Made by a program: the position numbers and the translations under genes. Positions 36,323 to 45,630 of a stretch of 64,000 nucleotides of DNA are shown one piece after another. Below the pieces are notes generated by a model. The model worked only from the letters and a program-made list of their open reading frames with translations. It had not been told where the DNA came from and ran no database searches. The number at the start of each line of letters is the position of its first letter. The stretch's first letter is position 1. This DNA comes from Kumtagia ephedrae. GTDB taxonomy: Bacteria; Pseudomonadota; Alphaproteobacteria; Rhizobiales; Rhizobiaceae. The DNA lies in the NCBI RefSeq assembly GCF_003012745.1, contig NZ_PXYK01000006.1:62001-126000 (forward strand), given 5' to 3'.

Positions 36323-36570
36323 CTCCCCTCTTGAGTGGAGGGCAATCGCATATGCAGATGAAGACCGTCATTCCGGGGCCGCGCAGCGGAACCCGGAATC
36401 CAGAGCGTTGGTATCGAAGGAAAAGCGAAACGTCGCAAATATCCAGGAATTTCGAGCAGCGTCGGCACTCTGGATTCCGGGTTCCGCTGCGCGGCCCCGG
36501 AATGACGACGCAGAGCTGTCTGCCGCTCCTATACAACTCATATGCGGTAGCCCTGCCCCTTGAGGAGGGC
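36323..36570. repeat. nested palindromic repeat
   Basis: Inner arms 36367-36405 and 36468-36506 are a perfect 39-base inverted repeat, beginning GTCATTCCGGGGCCGCG, around a 62-base core. Outside them a weaker inverted repeat is seen, both arms ending in CGCATATG toward the centre (about 36323-36354 and 36539-36570). The layout suggests one palindromic element inserted into another. The inner type resembles intergenic repeats common in rhizobial genomes. Confidence 0.8.
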
Positions 36571-36699
36571 GGACGGAAGCGGTTCTCCGCATCAGGGTCC
36601 TGCCGCCCCGCAGGCGGAGGTGGAGGGAACCGGGCGCTCAGGCGACAGGATATCGTGACCGTGCTTGCCATCCGCCCAACCATTCGCCAAGGAAGCCGG

Positions 36700-37467
36700 A
36701 TGACGGCGGAACGCAAAAGCGGAAAGGGGTCGCGCCTCGACGAGGTGCTGGTGCGGCGCGGCTTCTTTGCCAGCCGCTCGCGTGCCCGCGACGCGGTCGA
36801 GCGCGCGACCGTGCGGGTTGCGGGCGCGGTCGTCAGCAAGCCCGGCGCGACGGTCGCCGAGGACGCCGCGATCGAGGTGGACGACCCCGCAAGCGCCTAT
36901 GTGTCGCGCGCCGCGCTCAAGCTGGTCGCCGGCCTCGACTATTTCGGGCTCGACCCGGCCGGTCGTATCGCGCTCGACATCGGCGCCTCCACCGGCGGCT
37001 TCACCCAGGTGTTGCTGGAGCGCGGCGCGCAAAAAGTGTTCGCGGTCGATGTCGGCCACGGCCAGATCGACCCGGGCCTTCGCGCCGATCCGCGCGTCAT
37101 CGTCCGCGAGGGACTCAACGCGCGCGCGCTCGGCGCCGCCGATCTCGACGGGCAGGCGCCGGACTTCCTGGTCAGCGACGTCAGCTTCATCTCGCTCAGG
37201 CTGGCGCTGCCGCCGGCACTTGCGCTCGCCGCGCCGGGCGCCGAGGCCGTCTTCCTGGTCAAGCCGCAGTTCGAGGCAGGCCGGCAGGCGATCGGCAAGG
37301 GCGGCATCCTGAAGAATCCGGAAGACGGCGCGCGCGTCGCCGAGGACATCGCCTCATGGCTGGACGCGATGTCCGGCTGGCGGTCGCTCGGCCTGCACGC
37401 CTCGCCGATCGAGGGCGGCGACGGCAACCGCGAATTCCTGCTCGGCGCCATCAAGGACAGCCCATGA
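36700..37467 (+). CDS. tlyA: TlyA family rRNA 2'-O-methyltransferase
   Basis: 255 residues from ATG 36700 (AAGGA 6-7 bases upstream); the open frame runs further upstream but only through repeat DNA. An N-terminal S4 RNA-binding domain (SRLDEVLVRRGFFASRSRARDAV) is followed by an FtsJ-like SAM domain (LDIGASTGGFTQVLLE, FAVDVGHGQ, VSDVSFISLRLALP). Mycobacterial TlyA methylates 16S and 23S rRNA, and loss gives capreomycin resistance. The stop overlaps the next start as ATGA. Confidence 0.92.
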   Translation: MTAERKSGKGSRLDEVLVRRGFFASRSRARDAVERATVRVAGAVVSKPGATVAEDAAIEVDDPASAYVSRAALKLVAGLDYFGLDPAGRIALDIGASTGGFTQVLLERGAQKVFAVDVGHGQIDPGLRADPRVIVREGLNARALGAADLDGQAPDFLVSDVSFISLRLALPPALALAAPGAEAVFLVKPQFEAGRQAIGKGGILKNPEDGARVAEDIASWLDAMSGWRSLGLHASPIEGGDGNREFLLGAIKDSP

Positions 37468-38702
37468 CCGTGCTCACCATCGATCGTCTCGGCGCCCAGG
37501 GCGACGGCGTTTTCGAGACCGGGCAGGGACCCGTCTATATTCCGTTCGCCTTGCCGGGGGAGCGGGTCAACGCCGCCGTCGAAGGCCAGCGCGGGACCTT
37601 GCTGTCGGTGCTGGAACCCTCGCCGGAACGTGTCGAGGCCCCCTGCCGCCATTTCGGCGAGTGCGGCGGCTGCGCCATCCAGCATCTCGCCGACGGCCCG
37701 TACCGCGCCTGGAAGCACGACAAGGTGGCGCAGGCCCTTCGCTCGCGCGGCATCGAGACGGCCGTCTCCGACACCGTGCCCGGCGAGCGCCGCTCGCGCC
37801 GCCGCGCCGTCTTCTCGGCGCGCCGCACCGAGAAGGGCGCGGTGCTCGGCTACAACCGCATGGCCTCGCACACCATCATCGACATTTCCGAGTGCCATGT
37901 GGTGCTGCCGCGCATCGAGGCGGCGCTGGAGATTCTGCGCGCGCTGGCGACGCTCGTCGGCACCACGCGCGACGCCTTCCACATCACCGTGACCGAGACG
38001 GCTTCCGGATTCGACGTCGCCTGCACCGGCTCCGGACCGCTGCCGGAGGCGGCCCGGCGCACCGCGGCCGACTTCGCCATGCGCCAGCAATTCGCCCGGC
38101 TTTCCATCGACGGAGAGATCGTCATCGAGCCGAGGAAGCCGCTGGTGGCGTTTGGAGCGGCGGCGGTCCCCCTGCCGCCCGGCGGCTTCCTGCAGGCGGT
38201 GGCCTCGGCCGAGGCGGCGATGGCCGGCATGGCGCTGGCGCATCTCCGGCGCGCCAGGAAGGTCGCCGACCTGTTCGCCGGCGCAGGGGCCTTCGCGCTG
38301 CGGCTCGCGGAAAACGCCGAGGTGCATGCGGTGGAGGCAGATGCGGCCGCACTCGCCGCACTCGATCGCGGCTTCCGCTCGACACCGGGCCTGAGGCGCG
38401 TGACCGTGGAAAAGCGCGACCTCTTCCGCCGGCCGCTGACCTTCAAGGAGCTCAACGCCTATGACGGCGTCGTGCTCGATCCGCCGCGCGCCGGCGCCGA
38501 GGACCAGTCGAAGCAGCTTGCGCGCTCCGACGTCCCTTATGTCGCGATGATCTCATGCAATCCGGCGACGCTGGCGCGGGATCTGCGCATCCTCGCCGAC
38601 GGCGGCTATGCGCTGAGGAGCGTCACACCGGTCGACCAGTTCCTTTGGTCGCCGCATGTCGAGGCCGTGGCGCTGCTGGAGAAGCCGCGACGCCGCCGCT
38701 GA
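37464..38702 (+). CDS. RlmD/TrmA-type RNA uracil-C5 methyltransferase
   Basis: 412 residues from ATG 37464. An N-terminal TRAM-like part (LTIDRLGAQGDGVF) precedes the [4Fe-4S] cysteines in CRHFGECGGCAIQ plus a later Cys (ISECHVV). The SAM domain has DLFAGAGAFALRLAE, and the catalytic ISCNPATLARDL carries the nucleophilic Cys. It methylates uracil C5 in rRNA; whether the site is that of RlmD or RlmC cannot be told. Coupled to tlyA. Confidence 0.92.
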   Translation: MTVLTIDRLGAQGDGVFETGQGPVYIPFALPGERVNAAVEGQRGTLLSVLEPSPERVEAPCRHFGECGGCAIQHLADGPYRAWKHDKVAQALRSRGIETAVSDTVPGERRSRRRAVFSARRTEKGAVLGYNRMASHTIIDISECHVVLPRIEAALEILRALATLVGTTRDAFHITVTETASGFDVACTGSGPLPEAARRTAADFAMRQQFARLSIDGEIVIEPRKPLVAFGAAAVPLPPGGFLQAVASAEAAMAGMALAHLRRARKVADLFAGAGAFALRLAENAEVHAVEADAAALAALDRGFRSTPGLRRVTVEKRDLFRRPLTFKELNAYDGVVLDPPRAGAEDQSKQLARSDVPYVAMISCNPATLARDLRILADGGYALRSVTPVDQFLWSPHVEAVALLEKPRRRR

Positions 38703-38827
38703 ACCTGAAGCGCGACTGGAGCGCGAGGAAGGAGTCCATGGCAAGTCGCGAGGCATCCCGCCGGGCCACCGCGGTCCGCGGCGTTCCGATGGCTGCCCGA
38801 CGGGCCGGATCGACCGTGGCCGGCCGT

Positions 38828-39748
38828 TCAGCCGCGCCGCTTGCGGGCGAAAGCCTCCAGGTCGGGGTCGGGCGTGGCCGGCAGCATGACGCGCAGGTGA
38901 ACGTAGAGGTCGGCATGGCCGCCGGTTTTCACCGGCAGCCCCCTGCCCTTCAGGCGCAGCACCTTGTCGGAGCTCGACCACGGCGGCACGGTCACAGCCA
39001 CCTTGCCGGTCGGCGTCTCTACCGCCACCTTCTCGCCCAGGATGGCATCCTCGAGCGGCACCGGATGGTCGACATGCAGGTCGCGTCCCTCGACGCGGTA
39101 GCGCGAATGTTTTCGGATGTGGATCTTGACCAGCGCGTCGCCGGCGCTGCCCGGCCCCTGCTCGCCCTGGCCCTTCAGGCGGATCGTCTGCCCCTCCTCG
39201 ACATAGGCCGGAAGCTTGACCGCCAGCCGGCGGCCGTCCGGGAACAGCGCGCTTACCTTGGCGGCGGTCGCCACCTCCTCGACGCTGACGTCGAGGGTGG
39301 CATTGAGATCGGCGCCGGCCGGCGGGGCGTGACGCCTGCCGCCGCCCGGACCGCCCATGCCGGGACCGCCGCGTCCGGAAAAGGCCTGGCCGAAGATCTC
39401 GCTGAAGATGTCGCCGGCATCGCCGCCGCCGCCGCGGAACTCGAAATGCGTCGCGCCTGGCCCCTGCCGGCGGAAGCCGGCGAAGGGATCGGCACCGGCA
39501 TGCGCCTCGAAACCCTGGAACTTCGGCTTGCCCTCGGCGTCGATCTCGCCGCGGTCGTAGGCGGCGCGCGTCTTCTCGTCGCCGACGATCTCATAGGCCT
39601 GGGTGGCGGCGTTGAACCGCTCCTTGGCCTTCGGATCGTCCGGATTCTGGTCCGGGTGATACTTCTTGGCCAGCTTCCGGTAGGCCGATTTGATTTCCTT
39701 GGGCGTCGCGGATTTCGCAACACCCAGCACGTCATAGGGATCGCGCAT
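38828..39748 (-). CDS. DnaJ-like co-chaperone (CbpA type)
   Basis: 306 residues: J domain (about 1-70, HPD in KKYHPDQNP), Gly-rich linker (RGGGGDAGDIFSEIFGQAF), and a DnaJ C-terminal substrate domain (LPAYVEEGQTIRLKGQGEQG, HPVPLEDAILGEKVAVETPTG). The zinc-finger domain of true DnaJ is absent, as in CbpA. It stimulates DnaK and binds unfolded proteins or curved DNA. Its gene converges on the RNA methyltransferase gene. Confidence 0.93.
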   Translation of the reverse strand: MRDPYDVLGVAKSATPKEIKSAYRKLAKKYHPDQNPDDPKAKERFNAATQAYEIVGDEKTRAAYDRGEIDAEGKPKFQGFEAHAGADPFAGFRRQGPGATHFEFRGGGGDAGDIFSEIFGQAFSGRGGPGMGGPGGGRRHAPPAGADLNATLDVSVEEVATAAKVSALFPDGRRLAVKLPAYVEEGQTIRLKGQGEQGPGSAGDALVKIHIRKHSRYRVEGRDLHVDHPVPLEDAILGEKVAVETPTGKVAVTVPPWSSSDKVLRLKGRGLPVKTGGHADLYVHLRVMLPATPDPDLEAFARKRRG

Positions 39749-39846
39749 TGTCTCTGCCCGCGGCGGTGGAGTTGTAGTCGCCCCCCTATATGCGTCCTGC
39801 TAGGAACAAATTCCAGAGGCAGGACAGGACTTTGGCGCCTTGGCGG

Positions 39847-40245
39847 TCAGAGCGCGGCAAAATCCTTCACCTGCCAGGCGCCGGGCGCCACCATGCAGAC
39901 CTCGCCGCGGTACAGGGCGATGCCGTCGAAGCGCTCGCGCGAGGTGGTGAAGCGGCGGCACGGCATTTCGGCAATCTTCTCCTCGACCAGGCCGCTGATG
40001 GCGCCGCGCGAGCCGGTCTCGGCATTGGCCCAGGGAATCGGCGCGCCCTTCAGCAGCTCGACGTCGGCGGCCGACACCGCGTTGCGGATGGTCGCCTCGT
40101 CGGAAAGCTGGTCGGGATCGTCGGGGATCGCGACGGCGTTGCCGACGTTGCCGGTGACGATCGTCCTGTCCGCCTCGACCGTATCGAGGCCGATGCCGGC
40201 GGCGCAGCCGCTCAGGCCGGCGGCCGCAAGCAGGACCACCGCCAT
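39847..40245 (-). CDS. RT0821/Lpp0805-type surface lipoprotein
   Basis: 132 residues from ATG 40245. A short hydrophobic signal ends in the lipobox LSGC (about residue 14), so the mature protein should be lipid-anchored. The C-terminal part ([42 protein letters not shown]) matches the RT0821/Lpp0805 surface antigen family, a common outer-membrane lipoprotein of alphaproteobacteria with no known activity. Divergent from pdxH. Confidence 0.8.
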   Translation of the reverse strand: MAVVLLAAAGLSGCAAGIGLDTVEADRTIVTGNVGNAVAIPDDPDQLSDEATIRNAVSAADVELLKGAPIPWANAETGSRGAISGLVEEKIAEMPCRRFTTSRERFDGIALYRGEVCMVAPGAWQVKDFAAL

Positions 40246-40344
40246 CACGCCGGCACGGCGACGAAGACACCTATATGTGTCCCGAGAGGCTTGCGCGCCT
40301 CGCAGCAATCGGCAATCTCCCCGCCGGACAGACAATGGAGCGGA

Positions 40345-40962
40345 ATGATGGGCGACGCCGCCTTAACAAATGGTGACTTCACCGAAAGCGCCGAGCCGTT
40401 CCGGCTGTTCGCCGAATGGCTGGAGGACGCGACCGGCAACGAGCCCAACGACCCCAACGGCGTGGCGCTGGCGACCGTCGACCCGGACGGCCTGCCCAAT
40501 GTCCGCATGGTGCTGCTGAAGGGCTTCGATGAGCGCGGCTTCGTCTTCTACACCAATTTCGAAAGCGCCAAGGGCCGCGAGATCCTGGCGAGCCGCAAGG
40601 CGGCCATGTGCTTCCACTGGAAGTCGCTGCGCCGGCAGGTGCGGGTGCGCGGGCCGGTGGAGGTCGTCTCTGACGCGGAGGCCGACGAATACTACGCGAC
40701 GCGGCCGCGCGGTAGCCGCATCGGCGCCTGGGCCTCGAAGCAGTCGCGACCGCTGGAGAGCCGCTTCGCGCTGGAAAAGGCGGCGGCGGAATACACGGCG
40801 AAATTCGCCGTCGGCGCCATCCCGCGGCCGGACTACTGGTCGGGCTTCCGCATCGTGCCGACCTCGATCGAGTTCTGGCACGACCGGCCGTTCCGCCTGC
40901 ACGACCGGGTGCTGTTCACCCGCACGGAAGACGGCTGGGAGAAGACGCGGCTCTATCCGTGA
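40345..40962 (+). CDS. pdxH: pyridoxamine 5'-phosphate oxidase
   Basis: 205 residues (an ATG one codon on is an alternative start). PdxH is an FMN enzyme that makes pyridoxal 5'-phosphate. Motifs: [27 protein letters not shown] for FMN binding, [15 protein letters not shown], and the C-terminal [22 protein letters not shown] with RLYP ending. Single gene between divergent and convergent neighbours. Confidence 0.96.
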   Translation: MMGDAALTNGDFTESAEPFRLFAEWLEDATGNEPNDPNGVALATVDPDGLPNVRMVLLKGFDERGFVFYTNFESAKGREILASRKAAMCFHWKSLRRQVRVRGPVEVVSDAEADEYYATRPRGSRIGAWASKQSRPLESRFALEKAAAEYTAKFAVGAIPRPDYWSGFRIVPTSIEFWHDRPFRLHDRVLFTRTEDGWEKTRLYP

Positions 40963-40967
40963 GCCCT

Positions 40968-41903
40968 TTAGGCGCGCTTTCGCATCAGCCAGCGCGCGGC
41001 GGCGGCGAGGGCGAAGGCGAGCAGCGGCCAGACCGCCCAGAACTCGCCCTGCCACGACGCCAGGTTGATGCCGGTCACGAACAAGCCGACCACCAGCAGC
41101 GCGGCCAAGGTTCGGTCGAAGCGCGTGCGGCGGGTCCAGCGCAGCCCGCCGATGAGCGCCAGCACCAGCAGCGGCCAGCGCGCCCAGAAGACCTGCGGCG
41201 AGGCGACAAGATTGATGGCGACGAGTGCCGCGCCGATCACAAGCAGCGTGGCCTGCGTGCGGTCGAGGCGAAACCCCAGCACGTGCAAGCCGGACGCAGC
41301 CGACGGTTCGGCCATGGCGGACAGCGGCGCCGTTACGGTTTCGGCCGCCTGCCGCCCCCAACCCGCCGCCGGGTCCGACCGTTCGCCGATGCGCACGGCA
41401 TAGCTCGGCACGCCCTCCTCGATGTTCTTCACCGACAGATTGCCGAGGAACTCGAAGCCGACCGGCAGCTTGTTGCGGACCTGATGGTAGACGGTGTTGG
41501 AGATCAGGATGCCGCCGGCCGGCGCTTCCGCCTGCAGGCGCGCGGCGACGTTGACGCCATCGCCATAGATGTCGTCGCCGTCGACGATGACGTCGCCCAG
41601 ATTGATGCCGATGCGGAACTGCATGCGCGCCCCGTCCGACCGGCCGGCATTGCGTTCGGCGAGTTCGTTCTGCACGTCGACGGCGGCGCGCACGGCCGCG
41701 ACAACGCTGGAGAATTCGGCGATGAGGCCGTCGCCCCAGGTGTTGACGACACGGCCGTTCTGCGCCGCGATCAGCCTCGCCATGGCGTCGCGATAGCTCT
41801 TGAGGGTGGCGAAGGTGCCTTCCTCGTCGGCCTCCATCAGCCGCGAATAGCCCTGCACGTCGGCGGAAAAGACGGTGGTCAGCTTGCGGTCTGCAATGTC
41901 CAT
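40968..41903 (-). CDS. class III adenylate/guanylate cyclase domain protein with membrane anchor
   Basis: 311 residues. The N-terminal catalytic domain (about 1-175) has VFSADVQGYSRLM with the first metal Asp, NTWGDGLIAEF with the second, and YGDGVNVAARLQ of the transition-state Asn/Arg region, so cyclase activity is plausible. The C-terminal third has four short hydrophobic segments in pairs and a basic end. Such rhizobial cyclases make cAMP, and their triggers are usually unknown. Confidence 0.9.
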   Translation of the reverse strand: MDIADRKLTTVFSADVQGYSRLMEADEEGTFATLKSYRDAMARLIAAQNGRVVNTWGDGLIAEFSSVVAAVRAAVDVQNELAERNAGRSDGARMQFRIGINLGDVIVDGDDIYGDGVNVAARLQAEAPAGGILISNTVYHQVRNKLPVGFEFLGNLSVKNIEEGVPSYAVRIGERSDPAAGWGRQAAETVTAPLSAMAEPSAASGLHVLGFRLDRTQATLLVIGAALVAINLVASPQVFWARWPLLVLALIGGLRWTRRTRFDRTLAALLVVGLFVTGINLASWQGEFWAVWPLLAFALAAAARWLMRKRA

Positions 41904-42118
41904 CCCGCTTTCCTCTTCGCCGCTCCTGCGCCGCCCCGCGCAACTCGCTAGAAAGTAGGCGCTGACGCAGCGTCGTTCAACGGGTCTTCGCCAACCCGAC
42001 CGGCGGATGGCGCCTGCCTCCGCCGCAAGGGATTACAAAGATTTAATGGCAACCCCGAGGAGCCTGCCGCCGTTGATTCCGGCGCCCCTGGTGGGCGCGG
42101 ATTTCATGAGGTTTCGAC

Positions 42119-42535
42119 ATGACCAAGCTCCTGTGCACTGCTTGCGCGGCAGCGATGTCGCTTGCCGCGACAGCTTCAGGTTTTCCGGCCTACGCCAAGT
42201 CCGGCCCCGACCCGGTCGGGCCGGCAGGCTTCACCGACATCCGCTTCGACCACGACCATCGCGGCGGCTCCCATCGCGGCGGCTGGCACGGCGGGTGGGA
42301 CCACCCCTATTACCGCCACGGCTGGGGCGGCGGGTGGGTACCGCCGGCCGCGGGCCTCGTTGCCGGCATGATTCTCGGCGACGCCATCGCCTCTCAGCCC
42401 GTCTATGAGCGCGTGGTGCCGGTCGGCGGCGCCCATGTGCGCTGGTGCTACGAGCACCATGCGAACTACAACCCCTACAGCAATACCTTCCGGGACGGCT
42501 ACGGCTACCGGCACGTCTGCTACGCGCCCGTCTGA
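42119..42535 (+). CDS. His/Gly-rich BA14K-like exported protein
   Basis: 138 residues: signal peptide (about 1-26), a His/Gly/Trp-rich stretch (about 43-75) that could bind metal ions, one hydrophobic segment (AAGLVAGMILGDAIA) and a C-terminal HVRWCYEHHANYNPYSNTF...RHVC block like the BA14K lectin-like antigen of Brucella. Expected in the envelope. Followed by a strong terminator. Confidence 0.75.
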   Translation: MTKLLCTACAAAMSLAATASGFPAYAKSGPDPVGPAGFTDIRFDHDHRGGSHRGGWHGGWDHPYYRHGWGGGWVPPAAGLVAGMILGDAIASQPVYERVVPVGGAHVRWCYEHHANYNPYSNTFRDGYGYRHVCYAPV

Positions 42536-42590
42536 GTTCCCGGCCTCATCCCTGAGCCGACGGCACAGGCCGCCGTCCATTCCTGCCGAT

Positions 42591-42630
42591 CCCCGAGTCG
42601 GCCGCGATCACCGCGGCCGGCTCGGGTTTT
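42591..42630 (+). terminator. intrinsic terminator after the BA14K-like gene
   Basis: CCCGAG-T-CGGCCGCG and CCGCGGCCG-G-CTCGGG form a long GC-rich stem with an ATCA loop, followed by TTTT. It ends the plus-strand gene and lies just before the stop of the convergent crotonase gene. Confidence 0.85.
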
Positions 42631-42636
42631 CTGAGA

Positions 42637-43398
42637 TCAGGTCGCCTTCTTGCGCGACAGGAAGGCCCTGAAGGCGGCGCGCGCCTCGTCCGACTTGAGG
42701 CGAGCCCGGAAATGCCCGGCTTCCTCACGGATGCGTGCCAGCACGGGCTCGCGCGGCCCGCGCATCAGGTCGCGGGCGATCTTCAGCGCTTCGGGCGGCT
42801 TGGCGGCGATCTTTTCGGCAGCCGCCAGCGTCTCGGCCTCCAGCCGATCCTCCGGCACGACCGCATGGATCAGGCCGGCGGCGAGCGCGCGTTCCGCAGG
42901 CAGCGGCTCGCCCAGGCCGAGCAGCGCGAAGGCCCGCTGATGGCCGAGCACGGCCGGAACAAGCAGGCTGGACGCCGCCTCGGGCACCAGCCCGAGATCG
43001 ACGAAGGGAGTGTGGAAGGCGGTGCGCGGCGTCGCGAAGGTCAGGTCGCAATGCAGGTTCAGCGTGGCGCCGATGCCGACGGCGATGCCGTCAACGCCCG
43101 ACACCAGCGGCTTTTCGGCCCCGGCCAGCGCCAGCAGGAAATCCCAGACCTCGGTGCCGCCCTCGCCGCCGATGGCGACCGCCATGAAGTCGGCGAGGTC
43201 GTTGCCGGCCGAGAAGGCGCCGGGCACGCCGAGAAAGACCTGGACGCGGATGCCGGGATCGGCGTCGCCGGCGGCCAGCGCGTCGGCCATCGCGCGGTAC
43301 ATGGCGCGGGTGATGGCGTTCTTCTTGTCGGGCCGGTTCATACGGATAAGCTGAGCGGCGCCGCGCTGCTCGACGAGCACATGTTCGTTCAAGATCAA
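42637..43398 (-). CDS. enoyl-CoA hydratase/isomerase family protein
   Basis: 253 residues of the crotonase fold. The oxyanion-hole segments are GAFSAGNDLADF and SGVDGIAVGIGATLNLHCDLTFA; the catalytic Glu region PFVDLGLVPEAASSLL is present. It would hydrate or isomerise enoyl-CoA thioesters. It follows the acyl-CoA dehydrogenase gene after 6 bases, forming a two-gene beta-oxidation module. Confidence 0.92.
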   Translation of the reverse strand: MILNEHVLVEQRGAAQLIRMNRPDKKNAITRAMYRAMADALAAGDADPGIRVQVFLGVPGAFSAGNDLADFMAVAIGGEGGTEVWDFLLALAGAEKPLVSGVDGIAVGIGATLNLHCDLTFATPRTAFHTPFVDLGLVPEAASSLLVPAVLGHQRAFALLGLGEPLPAERALAAGLIHAVVPEDRLEAETLAAAEKIAAKPPEALKIARDLMRGPREPVLARIREEAGHFRARLKSDEARAAFRAFLSRKKAT

Positions 43399-43404
43399 TC
43401 CTCC

Positions 43405-45177
43405 TCAGGCGACCAGGGCTTTTGCCGCGGCTTCGAGGCTGGCGCCGCCGTCGATCACCGTCTCCCGCAAGGCGGCCGTCTCGCCGGCAAGATTTTCGGC
43501 GAAGAAGCGCAGCAGCGCGACCCGGTCTCCCGCGCCCGATGCGACCGCGCCGCGTGCCAGCAGCGCCCCGCCGGAAGCGAGCGCGAACAACCGCAGATAG
43601 GGCGTCGCGCCGGCAAGGGCGGCCTGCATGGCGCCGTCGCCGAGCATCTTGAGCAGCGCCTGCGTGGCGGCGTCCAGGTGGTCCAGCGCCCTTTCCAGCC
43701 TTTCCGCCGAACGGCCGAGCCCGTCGAGGTTGGACAACCGCAGCGCATCGACGGCCTCGCGTAATTCAGCGATGTAGCCGCGCACATGGTCGCCGCCCGA
43801 CTGCGGCAGCTTTCGGGTCACCAGGTCGATCGCCTGGATGCCATTGGTGCCCTCGTAGATCGGCGCGATGCGGGCGTCGCGCAGCAGCGCGGCAGCGCCG
43901 GTCTCCTCGATGAAGCCCATGCCGCCATGCACCTGCACGCCGAGCGACGCAACCTCACAGCCGACGTCGGTCGAGAAGGCCTTGGCGACCGGCGTCAGCA
44001 GGTTGGCGCGCTCCTGCCAGAAGTTTGCCTTGTCGCCGCCGGCCCGCGCCATGTCGGTGGCGTGGGCACAGCAATAACTGATGGCGCGGGCGACCGAGGT
44101 CAGCGCCTTCATGGCGAGCAGGTCGCGCTGCACGTCGGGATGATGGACGATCGGCGCCATACCCTCGCCCCGCCAGGTCGCCGCCCTGCCCTGCCGGCGC
44201 TCGTTGGCATAGGCCAGCGCCTTCTGGAAGGCGGCTTCGGCTACCGCCACGCCCTGCATGCCGACGGCCAGGCGGGCATTGTTCATCATGGTGAACATGC
44301 AGGCCAGCCCCCGGTTCTCCTCGCCGACCAGCCAGCCGACGGCGCCCGGCTCGCGATCCCCGGCGAAGCCGTCGCCATAGATCATGGTGCAGGTGGGCGA
44401 GGCATGGATGCCGAGCTTGTGCTCGATCGAGGCGCAGAACAGATCGTTGCGGGCGCCGAGGCTGCCGTCCTCGTTCACCAGGAACTTCGGCACGAGGAAG
44501 AGCGATATGCCCCTGGTGCCGGTCGGCGCGTCCGGCAGACGGGCCAGCACCAGATGCACGATGTTGTCTGTGAAGTCGTGCTCGCCATAGGTGATGAAGA
44601 TCTTCTGGCCGAAGATGCGGTAGGTGCCGTCGCCGGCACGCTCGGCGCGGGTGCGCAGCGCCGCCAGGTCCGAGCCGGCCTGCGGCTCGGTGAGGTTCAT
44701 CGTCCCCATCCATTCGCCGGAGACGAGCTTTTCGAGATAGGTCGCCTTGAGTTCTTCCGACGCGTGCCTATCCAGCGCCTCGACCGCGCCCATGGTCAGC
44801 GTCGGGCCGAGGCCGAAAGCCATCGCGCCGGAATTCCACATCTCCAGCGCCGCGACGCCGAGCATGGTCGGCAGCCCCTGCCCCCCATAGTCGACGGGTC
44901 CGGAAAGCGCGTTCCAGCCGCCCTCGATCCAGCGTCGGTAGAGATCCGGCCAGCCCTCGGGCATGCGCACCGCGCCGTCCTCCAGAACGGCGCCCTGCCG
45001 GTCGCCGACCTGCCGCAGCGGCGCCACCTCCTCGCTGGCGAAGCGGCCGGCTTCGGCAAGAATGGCATCGACCAGATCCTCGGAGAGATCGCCCAGCGAA
45101 CCGGCCTCGATCGCCGCCTTCAGGCCGGCGACATGCTTCAGCGTGAAGGCGATCTCGTCGACGGGAGCACGGTACAT
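43405..45177 (-). CDS. acyl-CoA dehydrogenase (long form)
   Basis: 590 residues from ATG 45177 (GGAGG upstream); the upstream open frame is non-coding. It is the long acyl-CoA dehydrogenase type with an extra C-terminal domain. FAD/substrate motifs: MNLTEPQAGSDLAALRT, KIFITYGEHD, the catalytic Glu region in APIYEGTNGIQAIDLVTRK, and GGMGFIEETGAAALLRDARI. The first step of fatty or branched acyl-CoA breakdown. A 16-base palindrome lies about 70 bases upstream. Confidence 0.94.
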   Translation of the reverse strand: MYRAPVDEIAFTLKHVAGLKAAIEAGSLGDLSEDLVDAILAEAGRFASEEVAPLRQVGDRQGAVLEDGAVRMPEGWPDLYRRWIEGGWNALSGPVDYGGQGLPTMLGVAALEMWNSGAMAFGLGPTLTMGAVEALDRHASEELKATYLEKLVSGEWMGTMNLTEPQAGSDLAALRTRAERAGDGTYRIFGQKIFITYGEHDFTDNIVHLVLARLPDAPTGTRGISLFLVPKFLVNEDGSLGARNDLFCASIEHKLGIHASPTCTMIYGDGFAGDREPGAVGWLVGEENRGLACMFTMMNNARLAVGMQGVAVAEAAFQKALAYANERRQGRAATWRGEGMAPIVHHPDVQRDLLAMKALTSVARAISYCCAHATDMARAGGDKANFWQERANLLTPVAKAFSTDVGCEVASLGVQVHGGMGFIEETGAAALLRDARIAPIYEGTNGIQAIDLVTRKLPQSGGDHVRGYIAELREAVDALRLSNLDGLGRSAERLERALDHLDAATQALLKMLGDGAMQAALAGATPYLRLFALASGGALLARGAVASGAGDRVALLRFFAENLAGETAALRETVIDGGASLEAAAKALVA

Positions 45178-45244
45178 CGAAAATCCTCCACTCGAAGGCG
45201 CCACCCTCACCGCAGCGCTTGTCTTCTCCGATCGATATGTGCTT

Positions 45245-45260
45245 TTGACGTAAACGTCAA
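45245..45260. promoter_or_regulatory. palindromic operator candidate for the acyl-CoA module
   Basis: TTGACGT and ACGTCAA flank two central A residues as an exact inverted repeat, 68 bases before the acyl-CoA dehydrogenase ATG on the minus strand and 75 bases before a divergent small gene. It resembles sites described for MerR-type regulators of branched-chain and fatty acyl-CoA breakdown (LiuR-like). No regulator gene is in the window, so the assignment is tentative. Confidence 0.5.
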
Positions 45261-45334
45261 TTGAGAGGCGGTCGCGCGACAGCGGAAATTGCGCTAGGTT
45301 GGACTGTCGCAGCCCAGCCCACGGAACCCGCCCC

Positions 45335-45559
45335 ATGCTCGCCAGACCGGAAACCCGCCGCTGCATCGAATGCGGGCTGCCCTTCGGCATGCCCGGCTTC
45401 AACTACTATCACGGCAGCATCGACAACGGCCCCGCCTACTGGTCCGACCGCGGCATATTGTGCTCGCCGGCCTGTTCGCTGGTGCACCATCAACGGCGCG
45501 ACGCGGAGGGGACGCTGCCCACAGCGCCGGCGCCGAACCCGTTCGAATACGGGCGGTGA
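45335..45559 (+). CDS. small zinc-ribbon-like protein
   Basis: 74 residues. Two cysteine pairs, CIECGLPFG near the N-terminus and CSPACS at about residue 43, could hold one zinc ion. His residues (YYHGS, VHHQRR) lie between and after. No known family was recognised and the C-terminal tail is Pro-rich. Start chosen at ATG 45335, the first Met of the cysteine-containing part. Confidence 0.6.
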   Translation: MLARPETRRCIECGLPFGMPGFNYYHGSIDNGPAYWSDRGILCSPACSLVHHQRRDAEGTLPTAPAPNPFEYGR

Positions 45560-45630
45560 ACTGAGGCCGCTTCGGAGTAGCAAAACCGGTCGAGCTGTGG
45601 AATTCTTCCCTACGCTTGGGGGAACGATCG

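Noticed and set aside
36319-36699. N-terminal extension of TlyA
   Set aside because: It reads through the nested repeat; the S4 domain begins just after ATG 36700.
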